Assembly: GCA_003135255.1 (NCBI GenBank)
Contig: PLAX01000106.1
Location: 1-16,417, forward strand
Reading direction: 5' to 3'
Source: Candidatus Dormiibacterota bacterium
GTDB taxonomy: Bacteria > Chloroflexota > Dormibacteria > Aeolococcales > Aeolococcaceae
DNA length: 16,417 nucleotides
The notes beneath the pieces are model-generated. The model worked only from the letters and a program-made list of their open reading frames with translations, made no database searches and was not told where the DNA came from. Position numbers and translations under genes: made by a program. Below are positions 1-7,807 of this stretch, in pieces. Position 1 is the first letter of the stretch; the number at the start of each line of letters is the position of its first letter.

Positions 1-333
1 CTCGACATCGGGGCCGAGGGCGAGGTCGTCGCGCTGCTGGCCCGCATCGCCCGGGAGCAGCGCATCGCCGTGTTCATCTCGGCCCACGACGTCAACCCGC
101 TGCTCCCGGTGATGGACCGGCTGGTCTACGTCGCGGCCGGCAAGACGGCGAGCGGGACCACTGCCGAGGTGATCCGTCCGGAGGTCCTGAGTGCCCTCTA
201 CGGCCAGCACGTCGACGTGCTGCGCGTCCACGGCCGCATCCTGGTGGTGGCCGGGGCGGAGGGACCGTCCGGGGTCACCTTCGAGGAGACCGAAGGCGCC
301 GTGGTCGGGCCCGACATCGTCTCGCTCCGATGA
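1..333 (+). CDS. Metal ABC transporter ATP-binding protein, C-terminal part
   Basis: The reading frame is open from the first base, so only the last 110 residues are present. The fragment starts at the D-loop (LD) just after where Walker B would be, then shows the switch histidine in SAHD (fragment residues 27-30). This is the normal end of an ABC ATPase. The following VMDRLVYVAAGK stretch and the next two genes fit the ZnuC/MntB-type ATPase of a zinc or manganese importer, which powers uptake from the cytoplasmic face. The stop TGA at 331-333 overlaps the ATG of the next gene, so the two are translationally coupled. The metal cannot be told from this fragment, and Walker A and the signature motif lie outside the window. 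Confidence 0.85.
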   Translation, partial: LDIGAEGEVVALLARIAREQRIAVFISAHDVNPLLPVMDRLVYVAAGKTASGTTAEVIRPEVLSALYGQHVDVLRVHGRILVVAGAEGPSGVTFEETEGAVVGPDIVSLR

Positions 334-1271
334 ACCAGGTGATGCGCGCGCTCTTCGCGCCGGGCTTCTTCGCGAGCGATCCGGTGCACGCCGCACTGGT
401 GGTGGGGGCGGTGGTGGCGCTGGTCACCGGGGCGGTGGGAGTCTTCACCGTGATCCGCGGTCAGGCCTTCGCCGGGCACGCCCTCGGCGAGGTGGGCTCG
501 GCGGGCGGCTCGGCGGCATTCCTGGGCGGCGCCAACCCGCTCTGGGGGTTCATGGGCATCGCGATCGTCGCCGCGGGGCTCATCGAGCTGCTCGGGCTGC
601 ACCGGCCGCGGGCCCGCGACGTCGCGACCGGGCTGGTGCTGGGAGCCGGCCTGGGACTGGCCGCGCTCTTCCTCTACCTGGACGCGACCTCCTCGAGCAC
701 CACCGGGGTGACGGTGACCATCCTCTTCGGCTCCCTCTTCGCGGTGAGCCAGCAGATGCTGCCGAGCATCGTGGCGCTGAGCGCCGTCTCCCTGCTGGTG
801 ATGGCCGTCTGCTACCGGATGCTGCTGCTCAGCTCCCTGAGCTCCGATCTCGCCGCCGCACGCGGGGTCCCCGTGCGCGCCATCGGCATCGTCTACCTGG
901 TGATCATGGCCGTGGCGGTTTCGCTCGCCGCCGAGACCATCGGGGCGATCCTGGCCACGGCCCTCGTGGTCGGCCCTCCCGCGACCGCGCTGCGCCTGAC
1001 CAAACGTCCCGGCGGTGCGCTGGTGGTCGCCGGGTTGATCGGCGTCGCGGCGGTCTGGCTCGGCATCGTCCTCGCCTACGACAGCTACTACTGGCCGCCG
1101 GCCGGGCACGGCTGGCCGGTCAGCTTCTTCGTGGTGGCCCTGGTCTTCCTCTTCTACCTGGCCGCGGGCGCGCTGACGGGGATCGCGCAGGCGCGCCGGA
1201 GCCGCCGCTGGGAGACGGCGCCGCGCCTGGCCGCGAGCGGGTGCGCCGAGCATCCCGGCGACGCGGCGTAG
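330..1271 (+). CDS. Metal ABC transporter permease, ABC-3 (ZnuB/MntB) family
   Basis: This is a 313-residue hydrophobic protein with about eight membrane segments. It belongs to the ABC-3 permease family, which moves Zn2+, Mn2+ or Fe2+ through the inner membrane. The N-terminal GVFTVIRGQAFAGHALGEVG stretch matches the family's 'G-F-V-x-R-G-x-x-x-x-H/D-A' region. The later ETIGAILATALVVGPPATA segment matches the conserved core near the ATPase contact. The start ATG (330) overlaps the ATPase stop. It is slightly longer than typical members (about 270-290), the excess being a basic, probably cytoplasmic tail after residue 285. A second, non-identical ABC-3 permease follows directly, suggesting a heteromeric channel. 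No substrate-binding lipoprotein is in view; it may lie upstream of the window. Confidence 0.88.
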   Translation: MNQVMRALFAPGFFASDPVHAALVVGAVVALVTGAVGVFTVIRGQAFAGHALGEVGSAGGSAAFLGGANPLWGFMGIAIVAAGLIELLGLHRPRARDVATGLVLGAGLGLAALFLYLDATSSSTTGVTVTILFGSLFAVSQQMLPSIVALSAVSLLVMAVCYRMLLLSSLSSDLAAARGVPVRAIGIVYLVIMAVAVSLAAETIGAILATALVVGPPATALRLTKRPGGALVVAGLIGVAAVWLGIVLAYDSYYWPPAGHGWPVSFFVVALVFLFYLAAGALTGIAQARRSRRWETAPRLAASGCAEHPGDAA

Positions 1272-1283
1272 AGGGGGCAGAGA

Positions 1284-2087
1284 GTGTTCTCCGGCTTCAT
1301 GGTCAACACCTGGATCGCGGCGACGCTGGTCGCGGTGATCGCCGGCGTCGTCGGCTTCTTCGTCGTGCTGCGCGGCGCGGCGTTCGTCGCCCACGCCATC
1401 CCGCACGGCGCCTTCGGGGGCGCGGCGGGCGCCGTCCTCATCGGGGTCAATCCCATCGCCGGGCTCGGCGTCTTCGCCGTCGGCGGAGCCCTCGGCATCG
1501 GCTGGCTGGGGAGGCGCGGACGCCACGACGTGGCCACCGCCCTGGCGCTCGTGCTGATGCTCGGGCTGGGCGCGCTCTTCCTCTCCTTCAGCGTCGAGTA
1601 CGCCGCGGCCATCTACTCGCTGCTCTTCGGCGAGGTGCTCGGCGTCCCCTCGGACGAGCTGCTCCCCATCGCTGGATTGGGCATCGCCTGCATCGCCGCA
1701 CTGGCGGTCCTCTACCGCCCGCTGATGCTCACCTCGATCGCCCCCGACGTGGCCGAGGCGCGCGGGGTGGGGGCCCAGCGCATCGAGACCGGCTTCCTGC
1801 TGGTGGTCGCGCTGGCGGCGACGATGACGGTGCCGGTGGTGGGGGTGCTCTTGATGTTCAGCCTGATGATCGGGCCCGCGGCAACGGCCGGGTCGCTGAC
1901 CCGCAGCCCGCGCAACGCCATCGCTCTCTCGGTGCTCCTCGCCCTCGCCACGGTCTGGCTGGCGGTCGCGGTCTCCTACCTGACCTACCTGCCGGTCGGC
2001 TTCTTCGTCGGCACGCTCGGTGCCCTCTCGTACGGCGGCGCCCGGATCTGGACGGCGCGCCGCCGCGGGCGGACGGCGCCGGTCTGA
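1284..2087 (+). CDS. Metal ABC transporter permease, second ABC-3 subunit
   Basis: This is a 267-residue membrane protein of the same ABC-3 family as its upstream neighbour but clearly diverged from it. It shows GFFVVLRGAAFVAHAIPHGA near the N-terminus and PVVGVLLMFSLMIGPAATA near residue 190, the family's conserved core. The chosen GTG start (1284) has GAGGGGG (1271-1277) as ribosome binding site 6 nt upstream; an in-frame ATG at 1299 is possible but worse placed. The gap to the previous gene is 12 nt, so the three genes form one operon. It ends with a basic tail (TARRRGRTAPV). The metal is not determined; zinc or manganese are most likely from the family. It converges on the LLM oxidoreductase gene 29 bp away. 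Confidence 0.88.
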   Translation: MFSGFMVNTWIAATLVAVIAGVVGFFVVLRGAAFVAHAIPHGAFGGAAGAVLIGVNPIAGLGVFAVGGALGIGWLGRRGRHDVATALALVLMLGLGALFLSFSVEYAAAIYSLLFGEVLGVPSDELLPIAGLGIACIAALAVLYRPLMLTSIAPDVAEARGVGAQRIETGFLLVVALAATMTVPVVGVLLMFSLMIGPAATAGSLTRSPRNAIALSVLLALATVWLAVAVSYLTYLPVGFFVGTLGALSYGGARIWTARRRGRTAPV

Positions 2088-2116
2088 GCGAGGCGCGGCC
2101 GCCGCCGACCTCCAGG

Positions 2117-2989
2117 TCAGAGCTCCGCGACCGCGGGCAGCACCTCCCGGCCGATGATCTCGAGCGGTGTGATCCGCCAGACGTCGGTGACCCGACCATG
2201 GGCGACCTGGAAGCCCCGCTTGTGCAGGTCGCGCAGCCCGTCGACGAGCTCGCCCACGCGCTCCCCGTTGGGGCCGACGTCGAAGTTGAAGAGCACCGTC
2301 TTCTCGATCTCGTCGTAGTCACGGCCCTCGGTCTCGCAGTGGCGACGGAGCACGTCGAGCTTGTGGTCGAGGTCGGGACCGGGGAAGAGGTTGCAGGCCT
2401 GAGCGTAGCGGGCCACCAGGCGCAGCGTCTTGCGCTCACCGGAGCCGCCAATGAGGATCGGCGGGTGGGGGCGGCTGATCGCCTGGGGGGAGTTGAGGGT
2501 GCGCTCCAGCTTGGCGTGGGTGCCGGTGAAGGGCCCGTCGTCGCCACTCCACATCTGCAGGCAGATCTTGAGCGCGTCCTCCAGCAGCTCGAACCTCTCC
2601 GCGATCGGAGGGAAGTTGAGCCCCAGGCCCCGCGACTCCTCCTCATTCCAGGCGGCGCCGATCCCGAGCATGGCCCGCCCGCCCGAGAGGACGTCGAGGG
2701 TGGTGACGGCCTTGGCGAGCAGGCCCGGCTGGCGGTACACCACCCCGGTCACCAGGGTGAGCAGCTTGACCCGTGCGGTGTGCGCGGCCAGGTATCCGAG
2801 GGTCGTGTAGGCCTCCAGCATCTCGTGCTCGGGGGGCCCCACCCCACGGATCTGGAAGAAGTGGTCCATCACGCTCACGCGGTCGAATCCCGCCTCCTCG
2901 GCGGCCTGGCCGACTCGTGCCAGGTCGTGGCCGAGGCTGTCCGGCCCCCCAGGCCAGGTGTAGTCCGGGATGTGCAGACCCAGCTTCAT
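2117..2989 (-). CDS. LLM-class F420-dependent oxidoreductase
   Basis: This 290-residue protein belongs to the luciferase-like monooxygenase superfamily (TIM barrel, cytoplasmic). Support comes from the opening strand MKLGLHIPDYTW, the AEEAGFDRVSVMDHF segment (a typical first helix and 'W/MDHF' turn), TTLDVLSGGRAMLGIGAAW around residue 95-115, and HPPILIGGSGERKTLRLVARYA in the middle. This is the usual pattern of the F420-dependent subgroup found in Actinobacteria and Chloroflexi. Substrate is unknown. The ATG (2989) overlaps the stop of the dehydratase gene by 4 bp, so the two are probably co-translated. A flavin (FMN) dependent member cannot be excluded from sequence alone. Confidence 0.87.
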   Translation of the reverse strand: MKLGLHIPDYTWPGGPDSLGHDLARVGQAAEEAGFDRVSVMDHFFQIRGVGPPEHEMLEAYTTLGYLAAHTARVKLLTLVTGVVYRQPGLLAKAVTTLDVLSGGRAMLGIGAAWNEEESRGLGLNFPPIAERFELLEDALKICLQMWSGDDGPFTGTHAKLERTLNSPQAISRPHPPILIGGSGERKTLRLVARYAQACNLFPGPDLDHKLDVLRRHCETEGRDYDEIEKTVLFNFDVGPNGERVGELVDGLRDLHKRGFQVAHGRVTDVWRITPLEIIGREVLPAVAEL

Positions 2990-4035
2990 GGCGCTGAACC
3001 TCCTGTGGCGAGACCGGCGGCGTGGGCGGCGAACAGCCGAGCGGCGAGGGCTGGATCGACATTACCCCCGGAGAGCACCATCGCGATGCGGGAGCCGGCG
3101 GGGGAGGGCGGGATGCGCCCGGCCATGAGCGCTGCCACCCCGACCGCCCCGGAGGGCTCGACCACCAGGTGGAGGCGGCTCCAGACCGCGAGCATCGCCT
3201 GCTCGATCTCGGCCTCGGTGACGGTCACCAACGCGTCGACCAGGCGGCGCCGGACGATGACCTCGAAGCCGCGATCGCCGATGCTCAGGCTGCGCAGCCC
3301 GTCGGCGATGGTCGCCGGGGGTGCGGCCAGCCGCTCGTGACGGCCGCTCCGCGCCGAGGCGGTGGCGTCCGCCGCCAGCTCGGGCTCCACCCCGATGACC
3401 CGGACATGGGGCCGGGCTGCCTTGACCGCGATGGCGCAGCCGGAGATGAGGCCGCCTCCGCCGACGGGACAGACCACCGTGCCGAGGTCCGCCAGGTCGT
3501 CGAGGAGCTCGAGGCCGATGGTCCCCTGGCCATGGATGGTGTCCCAGGCGTCGAAGGGGTGGATCATCGCCAGCCCGGTCCGCTCCTGCAGCTCGCGGGC
3601 GCGCTCCTCGCGGTTGGCTCCGGTCACTCCCTCGCTCACCACCCTGGCGCCGAGGGCCCGCACCGCGGCCACCTTGATCGGGTTGGACCCCTCGGGCATG
3701 ACCACGGTGCAGTCGAGGCCCAGGCTGCGGGCGGCCAGCGCGACGGCCTGGCCGTGGTTGCCCGAGCTGACCGTGATCACGCCGCGCGCATCCGGCGAGC
3801 TGCCGAGCAGGGAGAGTGCGGCGTTGAAGGCGCCCCGCACCTTGAACGAGCCGGTCGGCTGGAGCATCTCCGGCTTGACGGAGACACCGGCGGCGATCTC
3901 GTCAGCCGGGAGCGTGGGTGTGCGGCGCACGTGGCCGGCGATGCGGGAGGCAGCCGTGGCGATCTCCCGCGCGTGCTCCCGGAGGAACGCGGGGGTGGGG
4001 CTTTCAGCTGGCACCGCGTCCGTCCCGATCTCCAC
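2986..4035 (-). CDS. PLP-dependent threonine/serine dehydratase family protein
   Basis: This 349-residue enzyme is of the tryptophan-synthase-beta (fold II) PLP superfamily. The Schiff-base lysine is K65 in PTGSFKVRGA, the substrate loop is SSGNHGQA (89-96), the phosphate-binding loop is GGGG (191-194), and SGGN near the C-terminus contacts the pyridine nitrogen. The lack of a C-terminal ACT domain and the length fit catabolic threonine dehydratase or serine racemase-like members rather than biosynthetic IlvA. The reaction would be deamination of threonine or serine to a 2-oxo acid. The GTG start (4035) has no clear Shine-Dalgarno but TAGCCT lies 6 nt upstream, so the transcript may be leaderless. 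It overlaps the downstream LLM oxidoreductase gene; a shared pathway is not evident. Confidence 0.88.
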   Translation of the reverse strand: MEIGTDAVPAESPTPAFLREHAREIATAASRIAGHVRRTPTLPADEIAAGVSVKPEMLQPTGSFKVRGAFNAALSLLGSSPDARGVITVSSGNHGQAVALAARSLGLDCTVVMPEGSNPIKVAAVRALGARVVSEGVTGANREERARELQERTGLAMIHPFDAWDTIHGQGTIGLELLDDLADLGTVVCPVGGGGLISGCAIAVKAARPHVRVIGVEPELAADATASARSGRHERLAAPPATIADGLRSLSIGDRGFEVIVRRRLVDALVTVTEAEIEQAMLAVWSRLHLVVEPSGAVGVAALMAGRIPPSPAGSRIAMVLSGGNVDPALAARLFAAHAAGLATGGSAP

Positions 4036-4078
4036 CTGCTGAGGCTACCCGCCTGACCCCACCTGGTGCTGGGAAGAG

Positions 4079-4100
4079 GCGAGGCCGTGGCTGGCCTCGC
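4079..4100. terminator. Perfect 8-bp hairpin in the 4036-4144 gap
   Basis: GCGAGGCC (4079-4086) pairs exactly with GGCCTCGC (4093-4100) across a GTGGCT loop. There is no T-run on either strand, so it is at best a factor-assisted or atypical terminator for the minus-strand phosphatase transcript. It lies 45 nt beyond the end of that gene's possible tail and upstream of the dehydratase start. Nothing else was recognised in 4036-4144. Confidence 0.35.
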
Positions 4101-4144
4101 ATGCCGCGGGGGGATGGCCCACCACCCCAACGCGGTTCGACCTC

Positions 4145-4319
4145 TCAGTACCCGTCGGGCGCGCTGGCGGCCGACGCCGAGGACCCGGAGCCGCTGCCGA
4201 GAGATGGGGTGGCGACGAACCAGACGCCGCCCTTGCCCTCACCATTGGCCTGATCGGCGCCGCCGTCACCGGCGGAGCGCGTGCTCGTCCCCGGCACGAC
4301 CGCCGGCGCTCCCGAGCGG
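4145..4319 (-). other. Possible out-of-frame C-terminal tail of the SapM-like phosphatase
   Basis: Directly after the phosphatase stop (4320-4322), a different minus-strand frame stays open to a TGA at 4145-4147. It has strongly GC-ending codons like a real gene. It reads as a hydrophilic linker, then GGVWFVATPS and a Ser/Gly/Ala-rich end (GSGSGSSASAASAPDGY). It has no start codon of its own: the frame opens at a TGA overlapping the last codons of the phosphatase, so it could only be translated after a frame change between about 4319 and 4335. It may be a frameshifted C-terminus, a sequencing indel, or chance codon bias in GC-rich DNA. Confidence 0.3.
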
Positions 4320-5327
4320 CTACCCGAGCAGCTCGCTCAGGTCGCCGTTGCTCGGCTGGGTGGCGGCGCCGAGCAGGGGCAGCCCGTATGCCTCCTCGAT
4401 GGTCCGCAGGGTGCCGAAGTGGTCGCCCGTCAGCGGAAGGTCGCCCCTGCCTGTCGCCGCCCTGCTGATGACGACTTCCGGGATCTGGCCTCCGGCGGCG
4501 ACGCCACAGCACGAGCCGTCGGGCTCGGCGTCGTTTTCGTCCAGTGTGAAGATCACCGTGCCGCCCGCTTCGAACCACGCCGAGGTCAGGACAGCGGGGA
4601 CGTTGGCCATGAGCCAGGCGTCGCTCTGCTGGACGTTGCCCGCGCCGCAGTCGTCGTGGCCGTCGTCGCAGAGGTTGGGGGTGATCCATACGAAGTCCGG
4701 AGCGCGGGCCCCATCCAGAGCGGACACCAGGCCCGAGGCGCCGGGATACGGGAGGATGTGGCAGGTGCCCGAGAGTTCGTCCTGGAAAGGCGCGAAGGGG
4801 TTGTGCTTGAGGACGTACTCGCCGGTGCTGTCGTCACCTGACGAGACCCCTCTGTAGCAGGGCGAGGGCATGGACTCCATGTACGCGGTCCAGGGAATCC
4901 CCGCCGCCGTGAGCTGGCCGCCCAGGTCCTCGGCGGTGTAGGTGCCGGCGGGACAGCCGTCACTGCGGCAGCCCTGGTCACTCCCGGAGACGGTGTCGAT
5001 GTAATCCGGGAATGACGGGTGCTCCACACCGAACCAGTCCGTGACGGAGGCGTACGCTGAGGCGAGCGAGCAGAGGTACGGGTTGGGCGATCCCCGGCCA
5101 CACGAACCCAGCATGGCGGCATAGCCGGAGTTCTCGTCCATGATCACCAGCACGTGTGGGAAGCCGCCGTTCCCCGTCGAGCTCGGCGGTGCCGCGCTTG
5201 CAACCGCCCGCGTCGCGCTGGTAGCCGAGGCGGGTGCCCGTGTGCCGCACCCAGCGAGGGACCCGAGCATCGCCAGCACAGCCACCATCATGCAGCCGCG
5301 TCTTCGCAGAGATGGCCGAGGTCTCAC
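4320..5327 (-). CDS. SapM-like secreted phosphatase lipoprotein (phosphoesterase family)
   Basis: This 335-residue protein has a lipoprotein signal: a basic n-region (RPRPSLRRR), a hydrophobic core and the lipobox LAGC with Cys27. The mature part follows the phosphoesterase family, alkaline-phosphatase-like fold, and resembles mycobacterial acid phosphatase SapM: HVLVIMDENSGY (metal-binding start), EHPSFPDYIDTVSG, WITPNLCDDGHDD, QQSDAWL, FTLDENDAE and HFGTLRTIEEAYGLP. It probably releases phosphate from phospho-substrates at the cell surface. The GTG at 5327 is preferred because it supplies the positive n-region; ATG at 5291 would start inside the signal. Neither has a good Shine-Dalgarno. 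Many cysteines suggest disulfides outside the cell. Reading into 5328-5663 is only a shadow of the next gene. Confidence 0.8.
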   Translation of the reverse strand: MRPRPSLRRRGCMMVAVLAMLGSLAGCGTRAPASATSATRAVASAAPPSSTGNGGFPHVLVIMDENSGYAAMLGSCGRGSPNPYLCSLASAYASVTDWFGVEHPSFPDYIDTVSGSDQGCRSDGCPAGTYTAEDLGGQLTAAGIPWTAYMESMPSPCYRGVSSGDDSTGEYVLKHNPFAPFQDELSGTCHILPYPGASGLVSALDGARAPDFVWITPNLCDDGHDDCGAGNVQQSDAWLMANVPAVLTSAWFEAGGTVIFTLDENDAEPDGSCCGVAAGGQIPEVVISRAATGRGDLPLTGDHFGTLRTIEEAYGLPLLGAATQPSNGDLSELLG

Positions 5328-5413
5328 CTGATCAGCCTGGCACGTCTCCGCCCGACATGACAGGAAATGCTCAGTTTCGCAATCCGGATCCGGGGTCGGG
5401 GCTTGCACCGGCG

Positions 5414-6487
5414 CTATGGCGGTGGCTCGAGCGCCTCGAGGCGCAGCTCGAGCGGCGGATGGGTGGCGGCGATGACCCGATCCCAGCCCGATTGGCCCGG
5501 TTCCAGCTCCCCGAGCAGGCTGAGCACGCGATGGAGCGCCTCGCCCCGGCCGGTCGCCGCCACCGCCCTGTCGGTCGCGTACTCCTGGTCCCGCGAGGCG
5601 ACGGCGACGATCGGCCGGATGATGAGCCGGACCAGCAGCCAGGCCGGCCAGAGCAGCACCCAACCGACCAGCGCGATGAGCCCGTTCCCCTGCTGGGTCA
5701 GCCGGTAACCGGCGTTGTAGAGGACCACCAGGGGCAGGCCGCAGCAGCGGACCAGCAGGTCGCCCATGCCGTCACCCGCCGCCCAGTGCTGGAGACCGTG
5801 GCAGAGCACCGCATCCAGGGCGGCGTCACCGGCCGGCCCGTCACCGATCTCCTCGCCGAGGAGGCTGCGACCGATGACCAGATGGCGGGCGTACGCCCGC
5901 ACTCGCAGGTCGTCGCCGTCCGCCATCAGCACGAGCGGCAGCGACGCCAGCCTCAGGTCGGCGGCCTCCACCTCGAGCAATGGCATCACTCGGGACGCCT
6001 CGCGCCGGCTCATGCGGCGGAAACCGCGGAGGCGGAGCAGCCACGGCTCCAGAGCCACGCAGGCCGCGAGCAGCCCCAGCGACACCAGCAGACCGCCGCC
6101 TAGCGCGGCGAGAAACTGCAGGGGCTCGTCGACGACCAGCGAGACGAGGCTCGACACCAGCCCGGCGGCGGCCCCCCGAAGGGCGCCCCCGGCAACGGAG
6201 AGCGCGGCCCCACCGGGGCTGGTGCCGTTGCTGCCGACGAGGGCCGCGCTGATCGAGGAGCCGAGGGCGGAGAGGAGGGCGCCGGCGAGGGCATCCGCCA
6301 CCAGCAACCAGATGGCGAGCCATACGCCCGACCAGGCGCAGACCAGGGTGACCGCCGCCGCCGCTCCGCGCCTGCGGACTCCGGCCGCGATCCACCCGGC
6401 CGTCCCGGCGTGCCCGGACGGACCGCCCATGGGGGGTTGCGTCACCGGCGCGGGTGGGGGAGGGGCATACGCGACCGAAGAGGTCAC
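5414..6487 (-). CDS. Membrane M48-like protein with degenerate zinc motif (HGLQH)
   Basis: This 357-residue protein has a proline-rich N-terminus (residues 8-25), membrane segments at about 42-72, 125-147 and 270-298, and a soluble region between. The layout follows M48 (HtpX/Ste24-like) metallopeptidases: a zinc helix at 225-240 and a second helix ASRDQEYATDRA (297-308) carrying the third ligand Glu302. However, the expected HExxH reads H230-G-L-Q-H234: the catalytic glutamate is glycine (codon GGT at 5797-5795). The metal ligands are kept, so it may bind zinc without cleaving peptides. The GTG start (6487) overlaps the ATPase stop (GTGA), indicating coupling and a joint function with the ATPase. 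Start and frame are supported by that overlap; function is unknown. Confidence 0.75.
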   Translation of the reverse strand: MTSSVAYAPPPPAPVTQPPMGGPSGHAGTAGWIAAGVRRRGAAAAVTLVCAWSGVWLAIWLLVADALAGALLSALGSSISAALVGSNGTSPGGAALSVAGGALRGAAAGLVSSLVSLVVDEPLQFLAALGGGLLVSLGLLAACVALEPWLLRLRGFRRMSRREASRVMPLLEVEAADLRLASLPLVLMADGDDLRVRAYARHLVIGRSLLGEEIGDGPAGDAALDAVLCHGLQHWAAGDGMGDLLVRCCGLPLVVLYNAGYRLTQQGNGLIALVGWVLLWPAWLLVRLIIRPIVAVASRDQEYATDRAVAATGRGEALHRVLSLLGELEPGQSGWDRVIAATHPPLELRLEALEPPP

Positions 6488-7791
6488 GCGGGGTCCGCCG
6501 AGAGCGGTGGGAGCACCCGGAGGGTGGCCACGCGCCGGCCGCCGACGATGCTCAGCACCACCGCCTCGCCCGTCGCCAGCTGCTTCATCACGTTGGGGTC
6601 CACGGTGTAACGGTCGACCGTGCGCACCGATCGCCGGGCGGCCTCGCCGTCGTTGCCCATGGTCCGGGTCACCTGGACGCCCCGCTGCGTCCCGATGACG
6701 CGGGCGACCGCCTCGGCGTCGTCGGGGCCGACCCGGTGGGCGATGACCACGCCGGCGCCAAGCAGGGCGCTGCGCAGCGCGTGGGCGGTGCGCGGGTCCG
6801 GAAGCTGCTGGGTGCTGACCACCGTGCTGACTCGCGCCTCCCGCGCCTGACGCAGGAGGTCGTTGATCTGCGCGGGGTCGTCCAGGGCCGCGAACTCGTC
6901 GAGGACCAGCATCGCCGGTGCCGTGTCGGGCTGCCGGAGCCGCTCGAAGGCCGCCTGCTTGAGATCCTGGATCAATACCCGGGCCATCAGCGCGGTGTCC
7001 TGGCTGACCGCCAGGGCGGGCAGGCTGATGTACGTGACGCCGGGGGAGGCGAGCGCGGCGGGCAGGTCCAGCTGCGGACCGTCGCCGTCGAAGACGGCAC
7101 CGTACTCGCCATGGAGGAGGGCGCCGAGACGGCTCCGCATGCCTTCGAACGCGTCGGCGGTGACGCCGCCGCGCTTGGCCAGGTCGGCCAGGTCGTCGGC
7201 CAGCTCCGGGGTGACATCGCGGGCGCGGTGGGCGAGGCCCGGCATCCGGGTGCGGTCGAGCTCTCGGCGCAGCCGCCGGATGGTGACCGGCTCGCCCAGC
7301 CCCTGGAGGATGCCCACCAGGATGGAGATCGTCTCCATGGCGATCACCCGGTACACCTGGCCGGCTGGCCCATGAGTGAAGGCCGAGACCAGCTTGTCCG
7401 CGACCTGGGCCCGGCTGCCCACGGCGCAAGGGTTGTAGCCGAGCGTGCCCGGTGCGCCCGGGACCACCTCGCGGTAGTCGAGCCCACTGGCGGCGGCCAG
7501 CCGCCGGGCCGCCGCTCGCAGGCTCGCCCCCTTGGCGTCGACCACCAGCAGGGCCACCCCGGAGGCCACGGCCCCCTCCGCAAGCCGTTCGGCGGTGGTC
7601 GTCTTCCCGGACCCGGTCAGCCCGAGCAGGGTGACGTGCTGCGCCATCCCCTCCGGGACCGCGATGTCGAAGGGCTTCCGGGTGACGCTCTCGACGCCGA
7701 GCCGGATGTGCCCGGCAGGATGCGCGGAGGCGTCAGGCGACGGGGACGGAGGTGGCTCCGGAGTCCGCGGGGCACGGCCAAACGGCGGCAT
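6484..7791 (-). CDS. TraD/VirD4-like (HerA-FtsK superfamily) ATPase
   Basis: This 435-residue P-loop ATPase has Walker A GLTGSGKTT (57-65), Walker B AMLVLDEF (293-300) and the following QAREARVSTVVSTQQLPD segment typical of type IV coupling proteins of the TraG/TraD/VirD4 group. Such hexameric motors move DNA or protein through a membrane channel. There are no N-terminal membrane spans: the first 27 residues are a Pro/Ser-rich linker, so membrane attachment may come from the downstream membrane M48-like protein, whose GTG overlaps this stop. It follows the replication-relaxation gene by 16 nt. No VirB4, relaxase or pilus genes are nearby, so it may serve a chromosomal system or be part of a decayed mobile element. 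The general family is clear; the cargo is not. Confidence 0.82.
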   Translation of the reverse strand: MPPFGRAPRTPEPPPSPSPDASAHPAGHIRLGVESVTRKPFDIAVPEGMAQHVTLLGLTGSGKTTTAERLAEGAVASGVALLVVDAKGASLRAAARRLAAASGLDYREVVPGAPGTLGYNPCAVGSRAQVADKLVSAFTHGPAGQVYRVIAMETISILVGILQGLGEPVTIRRLRRELDRTRMPGLAHRARDVTPELADDLADLAKRGGVTADAFEGMRSRLGALLHGEYGAVFDGDGPQLDLPAALASPGVTYISLPALAVSQDTALMARVLIQDLKQAAFERLRQPDTAPAMLVLDEFAALDDPAQINDLLRQAREARVSTVVSTQQLPDPRTAHALRSALLGAGVVIAHRVGPDDAEAVARVIGTQRGVQVTRTMGNDGEAARRSVRTVDRYTVDPNVMKQLATGEAVVLSIVGGRRVATLRVLPPLSADPA

Positions 7792-7807
7792 TCGGCGGGG
7801 GATCGTC

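Noticed and set aside
191..3340. A 1049-codon plus-strand open frame
   Set aside because: It runs in another frame across two permease genes and antisense to two enzymes. The product is Arg/Gly/Pro/Ala-rich with no domain, a usual artefact of GC-rich codons.
4281..4841. A 186-codon plus-strand open frame
   Set aside because: It is antisense to the phosphatase and has no recognisable domain.
5428..5458. CTCGAG-rich repeats near the end of the M48-like gene
   Set aside because: They code for Leu/Glu-rich sequence (LELRLEALE) in frame and are explained by the protein.
5328..5663. Longer N-terminus for the SapM-like phosphatase
   Set aside because: It would put over 100 disordered residues before a clear lipoprotein signal and overlap the end of the M48-like gene.
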